In this document: piece by piece, positions 17,120-26,862 of the stretch
Numbering within the stretch: the first letter of the stretch is position 1
How the letters are laid out: every line of letters starts with the position of its first letter
Origin: Nitrosomonas sp. Is35
GTDB taxonomy: Bacteria; Pseudomonadota; Gammaproteobacteria; Burkholderiales; Nitrosomonadaceae
NCBI RefSeq assembly: GCF_033063295.1
Contig: NZ_JAWJZH010000001.1
Location: 2,480,001 to 2,544,000 of the forward strand
Reading direction: 5' to 3'
DNA: 64,000 nucleotides
The notes under the pieces: generated by a model
What the model was told of the DNA's origin: nothing
Seen by the model: the letters and a program-made list of their open reading frames with translations, nothing else
The model's database searches: none
Translations under genes and position numbers: made by a program

Positions 17120-19204
17120 ATGGATACTCTCGATCTTAAAAACCCGACGCTGTACATCAACCGCGAACTGAGCCTGCTGGAATTCAACCGGCGCGTCATC
17201 GAGCAAGCCAAGGATGAAAGCCTGCCGCTGCTGGAGAGACTGCGCTTCTTATGCATCGCCAGTACTAATCTGGACGAATTCTTTGAAATTCGCGTAGCCG
17301 GTTTAAAACAGCAGGTCAAATACAATTCGACGCAAACCGGCCCGGATAATCTATCCCCAGCCGAAGTGCTGGCGCGCGTCAGCGAAACTGCGCATCAGTT
17401 TGTGCAGGAGCAATACAGCGTGTGGAATGACTTGATCATTCCAGCATTAGCCAAGGACAAAATACGTTTGCTGCGCCGCGCGCAGTGGAAACCGCTGCTC
17501 GGCCGCTGGATTCACCGCTACTTTAAGGATGAAGTATTGCCGGTACTCAGCCCGATCGGCCTGGATCCCGCGCACCCATTTCCGAAGGTGTTGAACAAAA
17601 ATCTGTATTTCATCATTTCGCTCGAAGGCAAGGATGCCTTCGGACGGGATTCCGGGCTGGCCATCGTGCAAGCGCCGCGTTCCTTGCCCCGGGTGGTTCC
17701 GATTCCGGCCAAGTATAGCGAGGGCAATAACGACTTTGTCATGCTCTCGTCGATCATTCATGCGCATGTGGGCGATCTGTTTCCAGGCATGAGCGTGACC
17801 GGTTGTTATCAATTCAAAGTGACGCGCGATAGCGACTTATTGATCGACGACGAAGAGATCGACGATTTGCTGCGCGCATTGGAAGGCGAATTGCCATCGC
17901 GCAAATTCAGCGACGCCGTGCGCTTGGAAGTCGCGGATAATTGCCCGGATAATCTCAGCCGTTTTCTGTTGCACAAGTTTGAATTACAGCAAAACGATCT
18001 GTATCAGGTTACGGGACCTGTCAATCTGGGCCGTTTGCTGGCAATCTGCGATCTGGTCGACCGGCCGGAATTGAAATTCGTCGGTTTCACGCCCGACATT
18101 CCCAAGCGTTTGCTGAAAAACACCAATATTTTTGACGCGCTGCATAACGGCGACATACTGCTGCACCACCCGTTTCAATCGTTCGCTCCGGTCATCGATT
18201 TTCTCCGTCAGGCAGCCGCCGATCCCAATGTACTGTCGATCAAGCAGACCCTGTACCGCACCGGCGCCGATTCCGCCGTGGTCGAAGCGCTCAAGGTAGC
18301 GGCGCGTGCGGGTAAGGAAGTCACGGTAGTGATCGAATTGCGCGCGCGCTTCGATGAAGAAGCCAATATCGAACTGGCCAGCGAGTTGCAGCAAGTGGGC
18401 GCGCACGTCGTGTACGGCGTGGTCAATTACAAAACCCACGCGAAAATGATTCTGGTGGTGCGGCGGGAAGGCCGCGCCTTGCGCCGCTACGTGCATCTGG
18501 GAACCGGCAACTATCACGCCCGCACCGCGCGGTTGTATACCGATTACGGTCTGCTGACCTGCGACAAGGCCATCGGCGAGGACGTCAATAAACTGTTTCA
18601 CCAACTGACCGGTTTGGGCCGCGCAGGTAAGCTGAAAAAGCTTTTACAATCGCCGTTCACGCTGCATAAGGGTATCCTGAGTTATATCGAAAAGGAAATC
18701 AGCGCCGCAGCCGCTGGGAAAAAAGCCTGGATCATCGCCAAGATGAACGCGCTGGTCGATCCGGAAATTATCGCCGCGTTGTACAAGGCGTCGCAAGCGG
18801 GTGTCAAAATCGATTTGATCATCCGTGGCATCTGCTGCTTGCGCCCCGGCGTTAAAGGGGTATCGGAAAATATCAGCGTACGTTCCATCGTCGGCCGTTT
18901 TCTCGAGCATACCCGGGTTTATTATTTTCATAATGGTGGAGGAATCGGCGAGGAGCTGGTATTTTGTTCCAGCGCGGACTGGATGACGCGCAACTTACAT
19001 TACCGCGTGGAAGTGTGTTTTCCGGTCGAGGAGAAACGCACCAGCGACAATGTCATCGATCAAGGGCTGCTTAGCTACCTGTCCGACAACACGCAAGCTT
19101 GGTTACTGCAAAGCGACGGTTCGTACAAACGTTCGAAGCCCGGCACCGCCAAACCGCGCTCGGCGCAGCAGCTGCTGCTGGAACATTATTGCGGCCCGGC
19201 CTGA
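17120..19204 (+). CDS. ppk1: polyphosphate kinase 1
   Basis: Reversible ATP-dependent synthesis of polyphosphate, 694 residues, the usual length. N domain begins YINRELSLLEFNRRV; the catalytic C domains contain VVNYKTHAKMIL and HLGTGNYHARTARLYTDYG, with the autophosphorylated His in the first of the phospholipase-D-like motifs and EHTRVYYFHNGG in the second. The start is ATG 17120, with TTG at 17117 in frame. Its 3' end overlaps the convergent CHASE2 signalling gene by 19 bp. Ppx lies 4.6 kb away, so polyphosphate turnover genes are clustered but not in one operon. Confidence 0.96.
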   Translation: MDTLDLKNPTLYINRELSLLEFNRRVIEQAKDESLPLLERLRFLCIASTNLDEFFEIRVAGLKQQVKYNSTQTGPDNLSPAEVLARVSETAHQFVQEQYSVWNDLIIPALAKDKIRLLRRAQWKPLLGRWIHRYFKDEVLPVLSPIGLDPAHPFPKVLNKNLYFIISLEGKDAFGRDSGLAIVQAPRSLPRVVPIPAKYSEGNNDFVMLSSIIHAHVGDLFPGMSVTGCYQFKVTRDSDLLIDDEEIDDLLRALEGELPSRKFSDAVRLEVADNCPDNLSRFLLHKFELQQNDLYQVTGPVNLGRLLAICDLVDRPELKFVGFTPDIPKRLLKNTNIFDALHNGDILLHHPFQSFAPVIDFLRQAAADPNVLSIKQTLYRTGADSAVVEALKVAARAGKEVTVVIELRARFDEEANIELASELQQVGAHVVYGVVNYKTHAKMILVVRREGRALRRYVHLGTGNYHARTARLYTDYGLLTCDKAIGEDVNKLFHQLTGLGRAGKLKKLLQSPFTLHKGILSYIEKEISAAAAGKKAWIIAKMNALVDPEIIAALYKASQAGVKIDLIIRGICCLRPGVKGVSENISVRSIVGRFLEHTRVYYFHNGGGIGEELVFCSSADWMTRNLHYRVEVCFPVEEKRTSDNVIDQGLLSYLSDNTQAWLLQSDGSYKRSKPGTAKPRSAQQLLLEHYCGPA

Positions 19205-22032
19205 TACAGCTTGTGCTGCATTAATTCGTACAGCGCTTCATAAGGAATCGGCCTGCTGAAGAAATAGCCCTGATGGTAATAACAGGCGTGTTGAAGTAAT
19301 AACTTCACTTGCCGCTCCGTTTCCACACCTTCCGCAATCACGGTCAAACCGAGATTCTTTCCCAGACCGATAATGGCTTGCACGATTTTCAGATCGTTGC
19401 GGTTCTGATCCAGCGTACGCACGAAGGATTTATCAATTTTCAGGATATCGATCGGCAATTCCCGCAGCAGCGTCAACGAGGAATAACCGGTGCCGAAATC
19501 GTCCAGAGCGATCAAAATATTCAAACGTCTGATTTCCTCTAGCACCTTGCTGACCCGTTCCATGTCGTTCACGATGGCGCTTTCGGTGATTTCCAGTATC
19601 AAGGACTGCGCGGGCAGTCCGGTGTCGTGCAGCACTTGCAGAATCGTTTGCGGAAAATCCCGGTTCAATAATTGCCGCGGATGCACATTGACCGAAACAT
19701 TCACCGGGTAGCCCAGTTGCAAGAGGTTATACGCCGCGGTACACGAGGTTCTGAGTACGATTTCACCCAACTGCCCGATCTGGCCGATATCTTCCGCCAG
19801 CGGAATGAATTCGCTCGGCGACAAATAGCCCCGCTTCGGGTGCAGCCAACGTACCAGCGCTTCGATGCGGGCAATGTGATGCGACTGCGCATGGACGATC
19901 GGTTGAAACAGCACCTGCAATTCGTCATTCTTGATCGCCGCGCGCAATTCCCGTTCCAGTTCGAGTTGATCGCGTGTCCAGACCACCGAGGATTCGGCCG
20001 AATACAAACCGAAGTGATTGCCGCCATCCTTTTTGACCCGGTACATCGCGGTACCGGCGCGCTCCAGCACCGTTTCGCTGGTCAATCCGTCATCCGGGTA
20101 AAAACTCACCCCGATACTGGCGGAAACGAAGACTTCCAGACCGTCGATCTCAAAACGCTGCCGGATCGCATCGAGAATTTTCTGCGCCATTCCGGGCGCG
20201 GAATCTTCCTTGGCTAAACAGCTGGATAACAGCACAAACTCATCGCCACCCCAGCGCGCCAGCATATCCTCCGGCGCCACCGCGTCAAACAAACGGCCGG
20301 ACACCATTTTGAGCAGTTTGTCTCCGGCATGATGTCCCATGGCATCGTTAATTTTTTTAAAATTATCCAAGGTGACAAAAAATACCGTGATAATTTTTCC
20401 GCTATTGGCGATTTCCTGAATCAGGGAATCGAATTGCGCCAGCAGCCTTGAGCGGTTCGGCAGCTTGGTCAGCGCATCGTAACTCTGCTGATGCGCGACT
20501 TGCTGCGCCAGTTCGATCCGGTCGGTAATATCCGTCATGGCGATCACCGAACCCATAGTGGCTTTTTGCTCATCCAGCAATTGGTTGCGCGTGATGCGAA
20601 CCGTCCGTTCATTGCCCTGCGCGGTTCTGAGCACACATTCAACCATGCCGGGTTTATTCACGCTGCCGCCTGCGAAATCTTTCCCGGCTTGATCAACCGG
20701 CACATCAGCCACATTCGTATCAAACCCGAGAATTTCCGCTAATGGTTTTCCCTTGATTTGCTCGAGCCGGGTACGCAGAATTTTTTCCGCGCCTGTGTTG
20801 ATGTAAATCACTTGATCGGAAACGTCGGTGATAATGACACCGTCGCCGATCGACTCCAGCGCCACATTGGAATGCGCTTTGCTCATCCAGAGTGTGCGCA
20901 AAAATTCATTGATGCGGCGCCAATTCCACAGCGGATACAGCGACAATGTGCCTAACAAGGCAGCACCGGGAGGAATCCAGACACGGTTCAATTCCAGAAT
21001 CAAGCCGGAGAGAAACAGTCCGGCGGCCATGAATGCGAGCAATAGCGGAATGGTAAGATTCTTTCCTACCCAAGCGAGAATGACCAGAATCGCGCTGACC
21101 CACACAACCGAGAGCGCGGCTGTTATCATTCCCGGCGCCGGATAAATCATGCGATTGGATGTCAGCATGGAGAACACATTGGCATGCCATTCCACGCCCG
21201 TCATGGGTTGATGATTGAGCGGCGAGAGCGGTGTGGCAAAGCGTGTTCCCATCCCGGTGGCCGTCATACCGACCAGCACGGTTTTGTCCCTTAAACCGGC
21301 CAGGACGGCATCGTCGAACAACACCCGGGCGTACGATATTTTGCGGAAACTACCGGACTCGCCTGCATACGGTATCAGCGCTTCTTGCGCTCTCTCCCAA
21401 TGTTCCGGTTGACCGGATACTGTTTCATGGACTTGCTGCTGCATGGCTCTTACCGCCGCCGGATTGGTCAGCGCCAATCCCAGCGCAGGCCATTCGGGTG
21501 CATTGATCCCCGCGGACAGATAAACCCGCCGGGCCACGCCATCGCTATCCAGTTCGATATCGACATGGCCCAATACCGCCTGCTGGGTAAACAGCGGCAG
21601 CGGCTGCACCAGCATCAGCGATTCCATATGGGCGTCGAATACCGGCGCCACGGGAAAAATGACATTACCGTGAGCGGCGATGGCTTGAGCCAGTAAGTGA
21701 TCGGCGTAGGGATCGTTTTCCTGCGGCTCGGACAACAGTAAATCCAGAGCCAGCGCTTTGTTACCGATTGAATTCAGCCGGTTGATTAATTCCGCATGCA
21801 CGCCCCTGGACCACGGCCAGCGGCCTAACACTTTAAAGCTCTCATCGTCGATGGCAACGATTACGATATCCGGATCTTGCGGATATTGCTGCAGAACGGC
21901 TATTTTGTCATAGAGGATAAAATCAAAACGCTCCAGCACTTCCGTATAAGCGATGGCAGCGACCCCGGTCAACAGGATGACGATACGCGCAGCAAATGAG
22001 TAATGCTTCCACGACCGGCCCGCCAGGATCAT
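19186..22032 (-). CDS. CHASE2-PAS-GGDEF-EAL cyclic-di-GMP signalling protein
   Basis: Inner-membrane protein of 948 residues. N-terminal transmembrane helix, periplasmic CHASE2 sensor (IDDESFKVLGRWPWSRGVHA; IFPVAPVF), three clustered helices near 300-370, a PAS domain (ALESIGDGVIITDVSDQV), GGDEF with intact RWGGDEF, and EAL with EALVRW, LDDFGTGYSS, KIDKSF and AEGVET. Both cyclase and phosphodiesterase motifs look catalytically complete, so it may be bifunctional. Translation overlaps the upstream FecR gene by 4 bp (ATGA), implying one operon and a shared signal. It overlaps ppk1 convergently at its end. Confidence 0.95.
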   Translation of the reverse strand: MILAGRSWKHYSFAARIVILLTGVAAIAYTEVLERFDFILYDKIAVLQQYPQDPDIVIVAIDDESFKVLGRWPWSRGVHAELINRLNSIGNKALALDLLLSEPQENDPYADHLLAQAIAAHGNVIFPVAPVFDAHMESLMLVQPLPLFTQQAVLGHVDIELDSDGVARRVYLSAGINAPEWPALGLALTNPAAVRAMQQQVHETVSGQPEHWERAQEALIPYAGESGSFRKISYARVLFDDAVLAGLRDKTVLVGMTATGMGTRFATPLSPLNHQPMTGVEWHANVFSMLTSNRMIYPAPGMITAALSVVWVSAILVILAWVGKNLTIPLLLAFMAAGLFLSGLILELNRVWIPPGAALLGTLSLYPLWNWRRINEFLRTLWMSKAHSNVALESIGDGVIITDVSDQVIYINTGAEKILRTRLEQIKGKPLAEILGFDTNVADVPVDQAGKDFAGGSVNKPGMVECVLRTAQGNERTVRITRNQLLDEQKATMGSVIAMTDITDRIELAQQVAHQQSYDALTKLPNRSRLLAQFDSLIQEIANSGKIITVFFVTLDNFKKINDAMGHHAGDKLLKMVSGRLFDAVAPEDMLARWGGDEFVLLSSCLAKEDSAPGMAQKILDAIRQRFEIDGLEVFVSASIGVSFYPDDGLTSETVLERAGTAMYRVKKDGGNHFGLYSAESSVVWTRDQLELERELRAAIKNDELQVLFQPIVHAQSHHIARIEALVRWLHPKRGYLSPSEFIPLAEDIGQIGQLGEIVLRTSCTAAYNLLQLGYPVNVSVNVHPRQLLNRDFPQTILQVLHDTGLPAQSLILEITESAIVNDMERVSKVLEEIRRLNILIALDDFGTGYSSLTLLRELPIDILKIDKSFVRTLDQNRNDLKIVQAIIGLGKNLGLTVIAEGVETERQVKLLLQHACYYHQGYFFSRPIPYEALYELMQHKLYQAGPQ

Positions 22033-23678
22033 ATCAATACAAGCAATGGCAGCAGCATCAGTAGCATGAACCAGTATGAGATACCGAAAGGCACTTCAAT
22101 CGCTTGCGGCGTTCCCCACGGACCTTGGAAACCGTCCGCTTCGATTGTTTTGATACGCAAATAATAAGTGCCGCTATCCGGTTTTGCGATCGTCAGCTGC
22201 GAAGCGGTGGTCGACTCATCATGAATAATCTGAGTGAATTCCTTATCGCGCGCGAATTGAAACTGAAAGCTCTGTCCTTCCACAGCGGCCCGCCAGGCGA
22301 ATGTCATTTTGTTATCGTCCAGCTTCGCTTCACCCACCGCCGGTGCGGGATAGGGTACGCGGAATGCCATGGTATCGCTGAACGGCCCCGCGCCTTCGCG
22401 CGCGGATACGGCGAAAATACGCCAGAAATAGTGACCGGGCGTCAGCGATTCGGATAACGTCACACTGTTCTCTTTCACTTCGGGATTAAAGTACAAAGAC
22501 GATGAAAAATCGGCATCCTTGCTGATCATGACGGCGTAGTGCGACACATCCGCTTGCGCCGCCCATTTGAATTGCTGCTTCTCCGGCTCCGCCATGCCGC
22601 CCGGCAGGGGCGCAAGAATAAAAGGCGCTTCCGGGTAGGCATTCAGCGCGAACGCAATGACCGCATCCTTGCCTTCGATCGATAAACCATCGATGCCGCG
22701 CACTCTGAGCCAATAATCGCCATCGGGGATATCACCGTCGCGGAAAGGCAAACTCGCTGCGGTAAATTCAGAGCGTAAGTTTTTAAAGTCCCGGTCGGCG
22801 GCAATCTGCGCCCGGTATGCGTGCGCCCCCGCCAGTGGGGCAAATTTAATCACCAGCGGCAAATTTTGATAATAATGCGCGGCTTCGGATAAGTCCGGCG
22901 GCGGCAGCAATTTGACCGGAGAGACCGGCGGCTTGCCTTCGATGGTTACCGTGCCATACCCCGCCGGCACTTTGACTTGTTTTCTTTCGCCATTGACTTC
23001 CACGCTGCCGGTCAGCACTTCGCTGCTGGTGCCGGATTGCGTTTCGATGACCCCAACGCGGAAATCCGTGCCGCGCACCGAACTGATTGCGGATGGTGTT
23101 TTGATTTTGAACCGGGTGGCTTTCTCGGATTTTTTCGGTACGGAATTTTCCGTGCGTCCCTGACGCATATCGACCAACGTGTCAATCAGCCCATAATCGC
23201 CGAACATGCGCATATTCTCCAGGCGCAGCTGGGTGTTTTCTTGCACGCGCATTTGCGACCCATCGGCGAATTCCACGGTTACGAACGCATCGTTTCCGCT
23301 TTGGATTTCATCGCCCGTCAGCAATTGCATGCCTTGCTCAAGCGGTATGCGTTCCTGGTTTTTGCGCTGTAACGTGGCGGTACCGTAGACACTGACTGCG
23401 TGCGCGAAGATATCCTGCTGTTTTGTCCAGGCCACTGGAATTCGCAGCGCGGTGCCGGGCGGTATCACGTAGGGATTGCGCACTTGATTGAGCTGTTGCA
23501 ACGGTTGCACGTATTCCATGCTTTTTAGATGGCGTTCCGCCAGATTCCACAGATTATCGCCGGGCCGGACGGTATAAATCCACTCTTCGGCCACCACAGG
23601 AGCCGATTGAATCAGCATCAAAAACAATGCGATGCTGCAAATCCCGCTAAACCGGCGCACAAGTTTTCCTAATTGCAT
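22029..23678 (-). CDS. LysM-FecR-fibronectin-type periplasmic protein
   Basis: Secreted or anchored protein of 549 residues. Signal peptide (SGICSIALFLMLIQSAPVVA), LysM peptidoglycan-binding module (YTVRPGDNLWNLAERHL), FecR domain (GDEIQSGNDAFVTVEFADGS), several Fn3-like beta modules and a C-terminal hydrophobic helix (YWFMLLMLLPLLVL). It overlaps the CHASE2-GGDEF-EAL gene by 4 bp. FecR-CHASE2 pairs recur in bacteria, and a role as periplasmic partner of the cyclic-di-GMP sensor is the likely inference. Good ribosome site GGGATGGC before ATG. Confidence 0.9.
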   Translation of the reverse strand: MQLGKLVRRFSGICSIALFLMLIQSAPVVAEEWIYTVRPGDNLWNLAERHLKSMEYVQPLQQLNQVRNPYVIPPGTALRIPVAWTKQQDIFAHAVSVYGTATLQRKNQERIPLEQGMQLLTGDEIQSGNDAFVTVEFADGSQMRVQENTQLRLENMRMFGDYGLIDTLVDMRQGRTENSVPKKSEKATRFKIKTPSAISSVRGTDFRVGVIETQSGTSSEVLTGSVEVNGERKQVKVPAGYGTVTIEGKPPVSPVKLLPPPDLSEAAHYYQNLPLVIKFAPLAGAHAYRAQIAADRDFKNLRSEFTAASLPFRDGDIPDGDYWLRVRGIDGLSIEGKDAVIAFALNAYPEAPFILAPLPGGMAEPEKQQFKWAAQADVSHYAVMISKDADFSSSLYFNPEVKENSVTLSESLTPGHYFWRIFAVSAREGAGPFSDTMAFRVPYPAPAVGEAKLDDNKMTFAWRAAVEGQSFQFQFARDKEFTQIIHDESTTASQLTIAKPDSGTYYLRIKTIEADGFQGPWGTPQAIEVPFGISYWFMLLMLLPLLVLI

Positions 23679-23839
23679 GCCATCCCCTCTCTCATTGGAA
23701 CATCATTGGGTAAAACTTTGAACACAAAAAATCCGTTTTTCCGATATCGGGAAATGCAGCAGTCTAGCGCTCGCAACCCATAAGTTCAATAGCTTGCAAT
23801 GAATTCCGCATGTAATCTCAAGTAAGCTGTTGCAACTGC

Positions 23840-25336
23840 CTAATGAAAGGATAGTTTGATATCCGCGATCTGCAAAAAACCTTGCTCGGTAATGAGATCA
23901 ACCAGCGTTAAGGGGTGTTTATCCAGCCAGCCGGGCGGAAAGTCCAAATTCACGCGGTTCTTATTTACGTAAATCAGTATTTCCGGCAAGCTGATGTTCG
24001 AGCGGCTTCTGTGCATCACCACCGCCAGCCTGAGCAAGATACATAATCTAATAATGGAGGTGCGCATGGAAACAGCAATCGATTCAAATTCTTCCACGGG
24101 AAACTTGCGGCGATGGCTGCGCACCAGCATCGCCAATTTCGTTTGCTCCTGGCGCGAAAAACCAGCCAAATCCGAATTGGCCGTCAGATAAGCGCCGTGC
24201 CGGTGATATTGGTTATGCGCAACCGATAAGCCGATTTCATGAATGTAAGCGCCCCACAGCAGTAATTTCAGGTCGTTTTTTTCATCCAATTCCCAGGACG
24301 CTTTTACCTGATTAAAAAAATTTCCGGCAGTGTCTCTGACTCGGCCAGCTTGCTCCAGATCGGCATTGTAGCGTTGCGCTACCGCCATGACCGTGTTGTC
24401 CCTGACATCTTCATCGTGCACCCGGCCGATCAGGTCATACAGCAAACCTTCACGCAACGCGCCTTCGGATACATCGATCTTCTTCAGATTGAGTGCCTCA
24501 AACACACCGTACAATATCGCGACGCCGCTAGCAAAAACCGGCTTTCTGCGTTCCGATAAACCAGGAAAATTAATGAACGCACTGTCACCGATCGCGATAA
24601 GCTCGTCCATCAATTGCGTCAGCGCGGGTGCTGTGATGCCGGAATCGCACCAGCCTTGCGCTTGCACCACATCGCGTATGGCAATGATGGTGCCGGAAGA
24701 ACCCAAGGCATAATCCCAGCCTGTTTTCTTATACGCCGTTTCCAGCGATTCCAGTTCCTGCATTGCAAACAAGATGGCCTTGCGCATTTTTTTGGCTTTT
24801 ATCTTACCGTCGTCGAAAAACCGCTGCTCCATATTGACGCAACCCATATACAAGCTTTCCGTCTGGTAGGTGTCGTACCCCCGGCCGATGATCAGCTCCG
24901 TACTGCCGCCGCCGATGTCGATCACCAGCCGCTTATTGACCTCATCGTACAACGTATGCGCCACACCGGAATAAATCAGCCGTGCTTCTTCACGGCCGGC
25001 AATAATCTCAATCGGATGACCCAATGCATGGTGCGCTTGTAGCAAAAAATCGCCGCCATTGCGGGCTTGGCGCAGCGTATTGGTACCGACGGCACGTACA
25101 TTCACATGCGGAATTTCCCGGATGCGCTGACCGAACCGCTGCAGGCATTCCAGCGCCTGCTGCATCGATTCGTTGGACAATTCCTGCTTGTCATTCAAGC
25201 CAGAAGCCAATCGCACCATTTCTTTCATGCGGTCGATGATCTGCAAGCGGCCATCCGCCCAATTCGCCACAATCATATGAAAGCTGTTTGAACCTAAATC
25301 CACTGCTGCGTAGGATTCATCCATGTTCGGCGCCAT
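23840..25336 (-). CDS. ppx: exopolyphosphatase (Ppx/GppA family)
   Basis: Hydrolyses terminal phosphate from polyphosphate or pppGpp. 498 residues with the ASKHA phosphate-binding start YAAVDLGSNSFHMIVA, RAVGTNTLRQARN, VIDIGGGSTELIIG and SSGTIIAIRD, then a C-terminal HD-like helical domain (AYIHEIGLSVAHNQYHRH). ATG 25336 or 25324 may be used. It is divergent from the SixA-like gene with a gap of about 46 bp. The Ppx versus GppA specificity cannot be set by eye, but linkage to ppk1 favours Ppx. Confidence 0.92.
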   Translation of the reverse strand: MAPNMDESYAAVDLGSNSFHMIVANWADGRLQIIDRMKEMVRLASGLNDKQELSNESMQQALECLQRFGQRIREIPHVNVRAVGTNTLRQARNGGDFLLQAHHALGHPIEIIAGREEARLIYSGVAHTLYDEVNKRLVIDIGGGSTELIIGRGYDTYQTESLYMGCVNMEQRFFDDGKIKAKKMRKAILFAMQELESLETAYKKTGWDYALGSSGTIIAIRDVVQAQGWCDSGITAPALTQLMDELIAIGDSAFINFPGLSERRKPVFASGVAILYGVFEALNLKKIDVSEGALREGLLYDLIGRVHDEDVRDNTVMAVAQRYNADLEQAGRVRDTAGNFFNQVKASWELDEKNDLKLLLWGAYIHEIGLSVAHNQYHRHGAYLTANSDLAGFSRQEQTKLAMLVRSHRRKFPVEEFESIAVSMRTSIIRLCILLRLAVVMHRSRSNISLPEILIYVNKNRVNLDFPPGWLDKHPLTLVDLITEQGFLQIADIKLSFH

Positions 25337-25382
25337 AAGGGTGATAGTATGTTGGTTGGTGAATATGTTTTCTATTCAAGCG

Positions 25383-25895
25383 ATGCAAAAAAATCAGCTG
25401 ATCATCATGCGACACGCCAAATCGGACTGGAGCGATGCGAGCAAATCCGATTTCGACCGCCCGCTGACCACGCGCGGCAAAAAAGCTGCAAAACAAATGG
25501 GACAATGGTTGAAACAGAAACAGTACCGCATCGGCCGGATACTCTGTTCACCTGCGCGGCGCGCAAAACAAACCTGCCAGTTGGTTGCGGAGCAATTGGA
25601 TTTCGCTCAGCAGCATGTGCTGTGGGAAGACAGAATCTATGAAGCATCGCTCAATGACCTGATTGCGCTGGTCGATCAATACGGCGCAGGCGCTCACACC
25701 TTGCTGATCGTCGGCCATAATCCCGGTCTGGATCAATTACTCTGCCACCTGTGCCATGATCCCCCACCTGTTAACGATTCCGGTAAATTACTGACCACCG
25801 CTGCAACCGCTGTGCTTGATTTCGGTACTGCGCCCATTTCGGCAAAAGCGCATCAAGCGCGCCTGCAATGTTTGATCAGACCCAAGGAGCTATGA
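25383..25895 (+). CDS. SixA-like histidine phosphatase
   Basis: Phosphohistidine phosphatase of the histidine-acid branch, 170 residues. LIIMRHAKSDWSD contains the RHx catalytic motif, and LIVGHNPGLDQLL the second catalytic His. SixA dephosphorylates phosphohistidine in signalling and PTS proteins. I start at ATG 25383 where the family domain begins, since upstream starts would overlap the divergent ppx promoter region. The 3' end overlaps the convergent lysine-rich HHH gene by 6 bp. Confidence 0.87.
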   Translation: MQKNQLIIMRHAKSDWSDASKSDFDRPLTTRGKKAAKQMGQWLKQKQYRIGRILCSPARRAKQTCQLVAEQLDFAQQHVLWEDRIYEASLNDLIALVDQYGAGAHTLLIVGHNPGLDQLLCHLCHDPPPVNDSGKLLTTAATAVLDFGTAPISAKAHQARLQCLIRPKEL

Positions 25896-26336
25896 TTTCT
25901 TTTTATCTTTTTTCTTGCCGTCTTTTTTCTTGCCGTCTTTTTTCTTATCTTTATGCTTCTTTTTCTTTTCTTTGTCTTTTACTGCTTTCTTGTCGTCTTT
26001 CCGGGCTTTTTTCTCGTCTTTGCCTTTATCTTTGTCTTTTGCTTTATCCGCTTCAGGCGGATTTACTATCTGACCGGCTACAGTCTTCTTGATCACAGTC
26101 AGTGGGCTGCTATCCGCCGCACCGGCCGGTTTGGCTGGTTTGATTGGCTTTTCCCGCAGGCTATCCGCCGCGGCTTGTTTGACCGCACGCGCACGCAACT
26201 CACCTTTGAAACCCGGTATTTTCCGCAGCTCTTCCAAACTCAGCGAAGCCAGCGCCTCAACCGTTTTTATTTTGCGTTCTTGCAATATTTTGATTGTAGC
26301 CGGACCGATTCCTTTGATATCCGTTAACTTCACCAT
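25890..26336 (-). CDS. helix-hairpin-helix protein with lysine-rich tail
   Basis: Small DNA-associated protein of 148 residues. The first 60 residues hold two helix-hairpin-helix motifs (DIKGIGPATIKIL and KIPGFKGELRARAV). The last half is almost purely Lys/Asp/Glu/Gly (repeats of KKDGKKKD). The layout recalls histone-like DNA-compacting proteins of the H1/AlgP type, although the sequence is not homologous by eye. Strong ribosome site (GAGGAGTCAGGTC). A nucleoid or DNA-repair accessory role is inference. Confidence 0.75.
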   Translation of the reverse strand: MVKLTDIKGIGPATIKILQERKIKTVEALASLSLEELRKIPGFKGELRARAVKQAAADSLREKPIKPAKPAGAADSSPLTVIKKTVAGQIVNPPEADKAKDKDKGKDEKKARKDDKKAVKDKEKKKKHKDKKKDGKKKDGKKKDKKKS

Positions 26337-26453
26337 GACCTGACTCCTCTGCGCTCGAAAAACTCATTATAACCGCCTGCCCGTTTAATACAACGCACTT
26401 CAGCCTGGAATACCGCCATTGATCTGAATTCAATTGAACAAGCGGAATCCGGA

Positions 26454-26813
26454 TCAAGGTTTGTTCTTCAGCATATCTTTCAGATTGGCAAAAGGATTGA
26501 ACGTCGCCGTGTTTCCGGTTTGCCCGCTATCCGTCCGGCCCATGGCATCCTTGAGCTTGGAATGCTCGTTTTCGTGGCAGTAAGTGCAGAGCAGTTCCCA
26601 GTTACTGCCATCGGGCGGATTATCGTCGTGATTGCTGTTTTTGTGATGCACTTCCAGTAACTGTAAATTCTTATGATCGAACGTGCGCGCGCAACGCCCG
26701 CACACCCAGGGAAATAATTTAAGCGCTTGTTCGCGGTATCCCTGCGCGCGTTTTTCGGCATTCCGGCGCGCTTCCAGAACCACTTTATCCAGCTTACTCG
26801 TATCTTTTGCCAT
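26454..26813 (-). CDS. yajD: YajD-family HNH nuclease
   Basis: Putative metal-dependent endonuclease of 119 residues. WVCGRCARTF and LLCTYCHENEH form a zinc-binding pair, with LEVHHKNSNHDDNP as the HNH core between them. Length and layout match YajD. AAGGAAACAAGCCG before ATG serves as ribosome site. No antitoxin or defence partner is nearby; YajD is widespread in gammaproteobacteria and betaproteobacteria and its role is not well established. Confidence 0.88.
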   Translation of the reverse strand: MAKDTSKLDKVVLEARRNAEKRAQGYREQALKLFPWVCGRCARTFDHKNLQLLEVHHKNSNHDDNPPDGSNWELLCTYCHENEHSKLKDAMGRTDSGQTGNTATFNPFANLKDMLKNKP

Positions 26814-26862
26814 CGGCTTGTTTCCTTCTCTCGAAAAGATTCAATGGGGCAATGCCCGCTGC

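Noticed and set aside
25323..25382. Upstream extension of the SixA-like gene
   Set aside because: The added residues are not family-like and would overlap the ppx start on the other strand.
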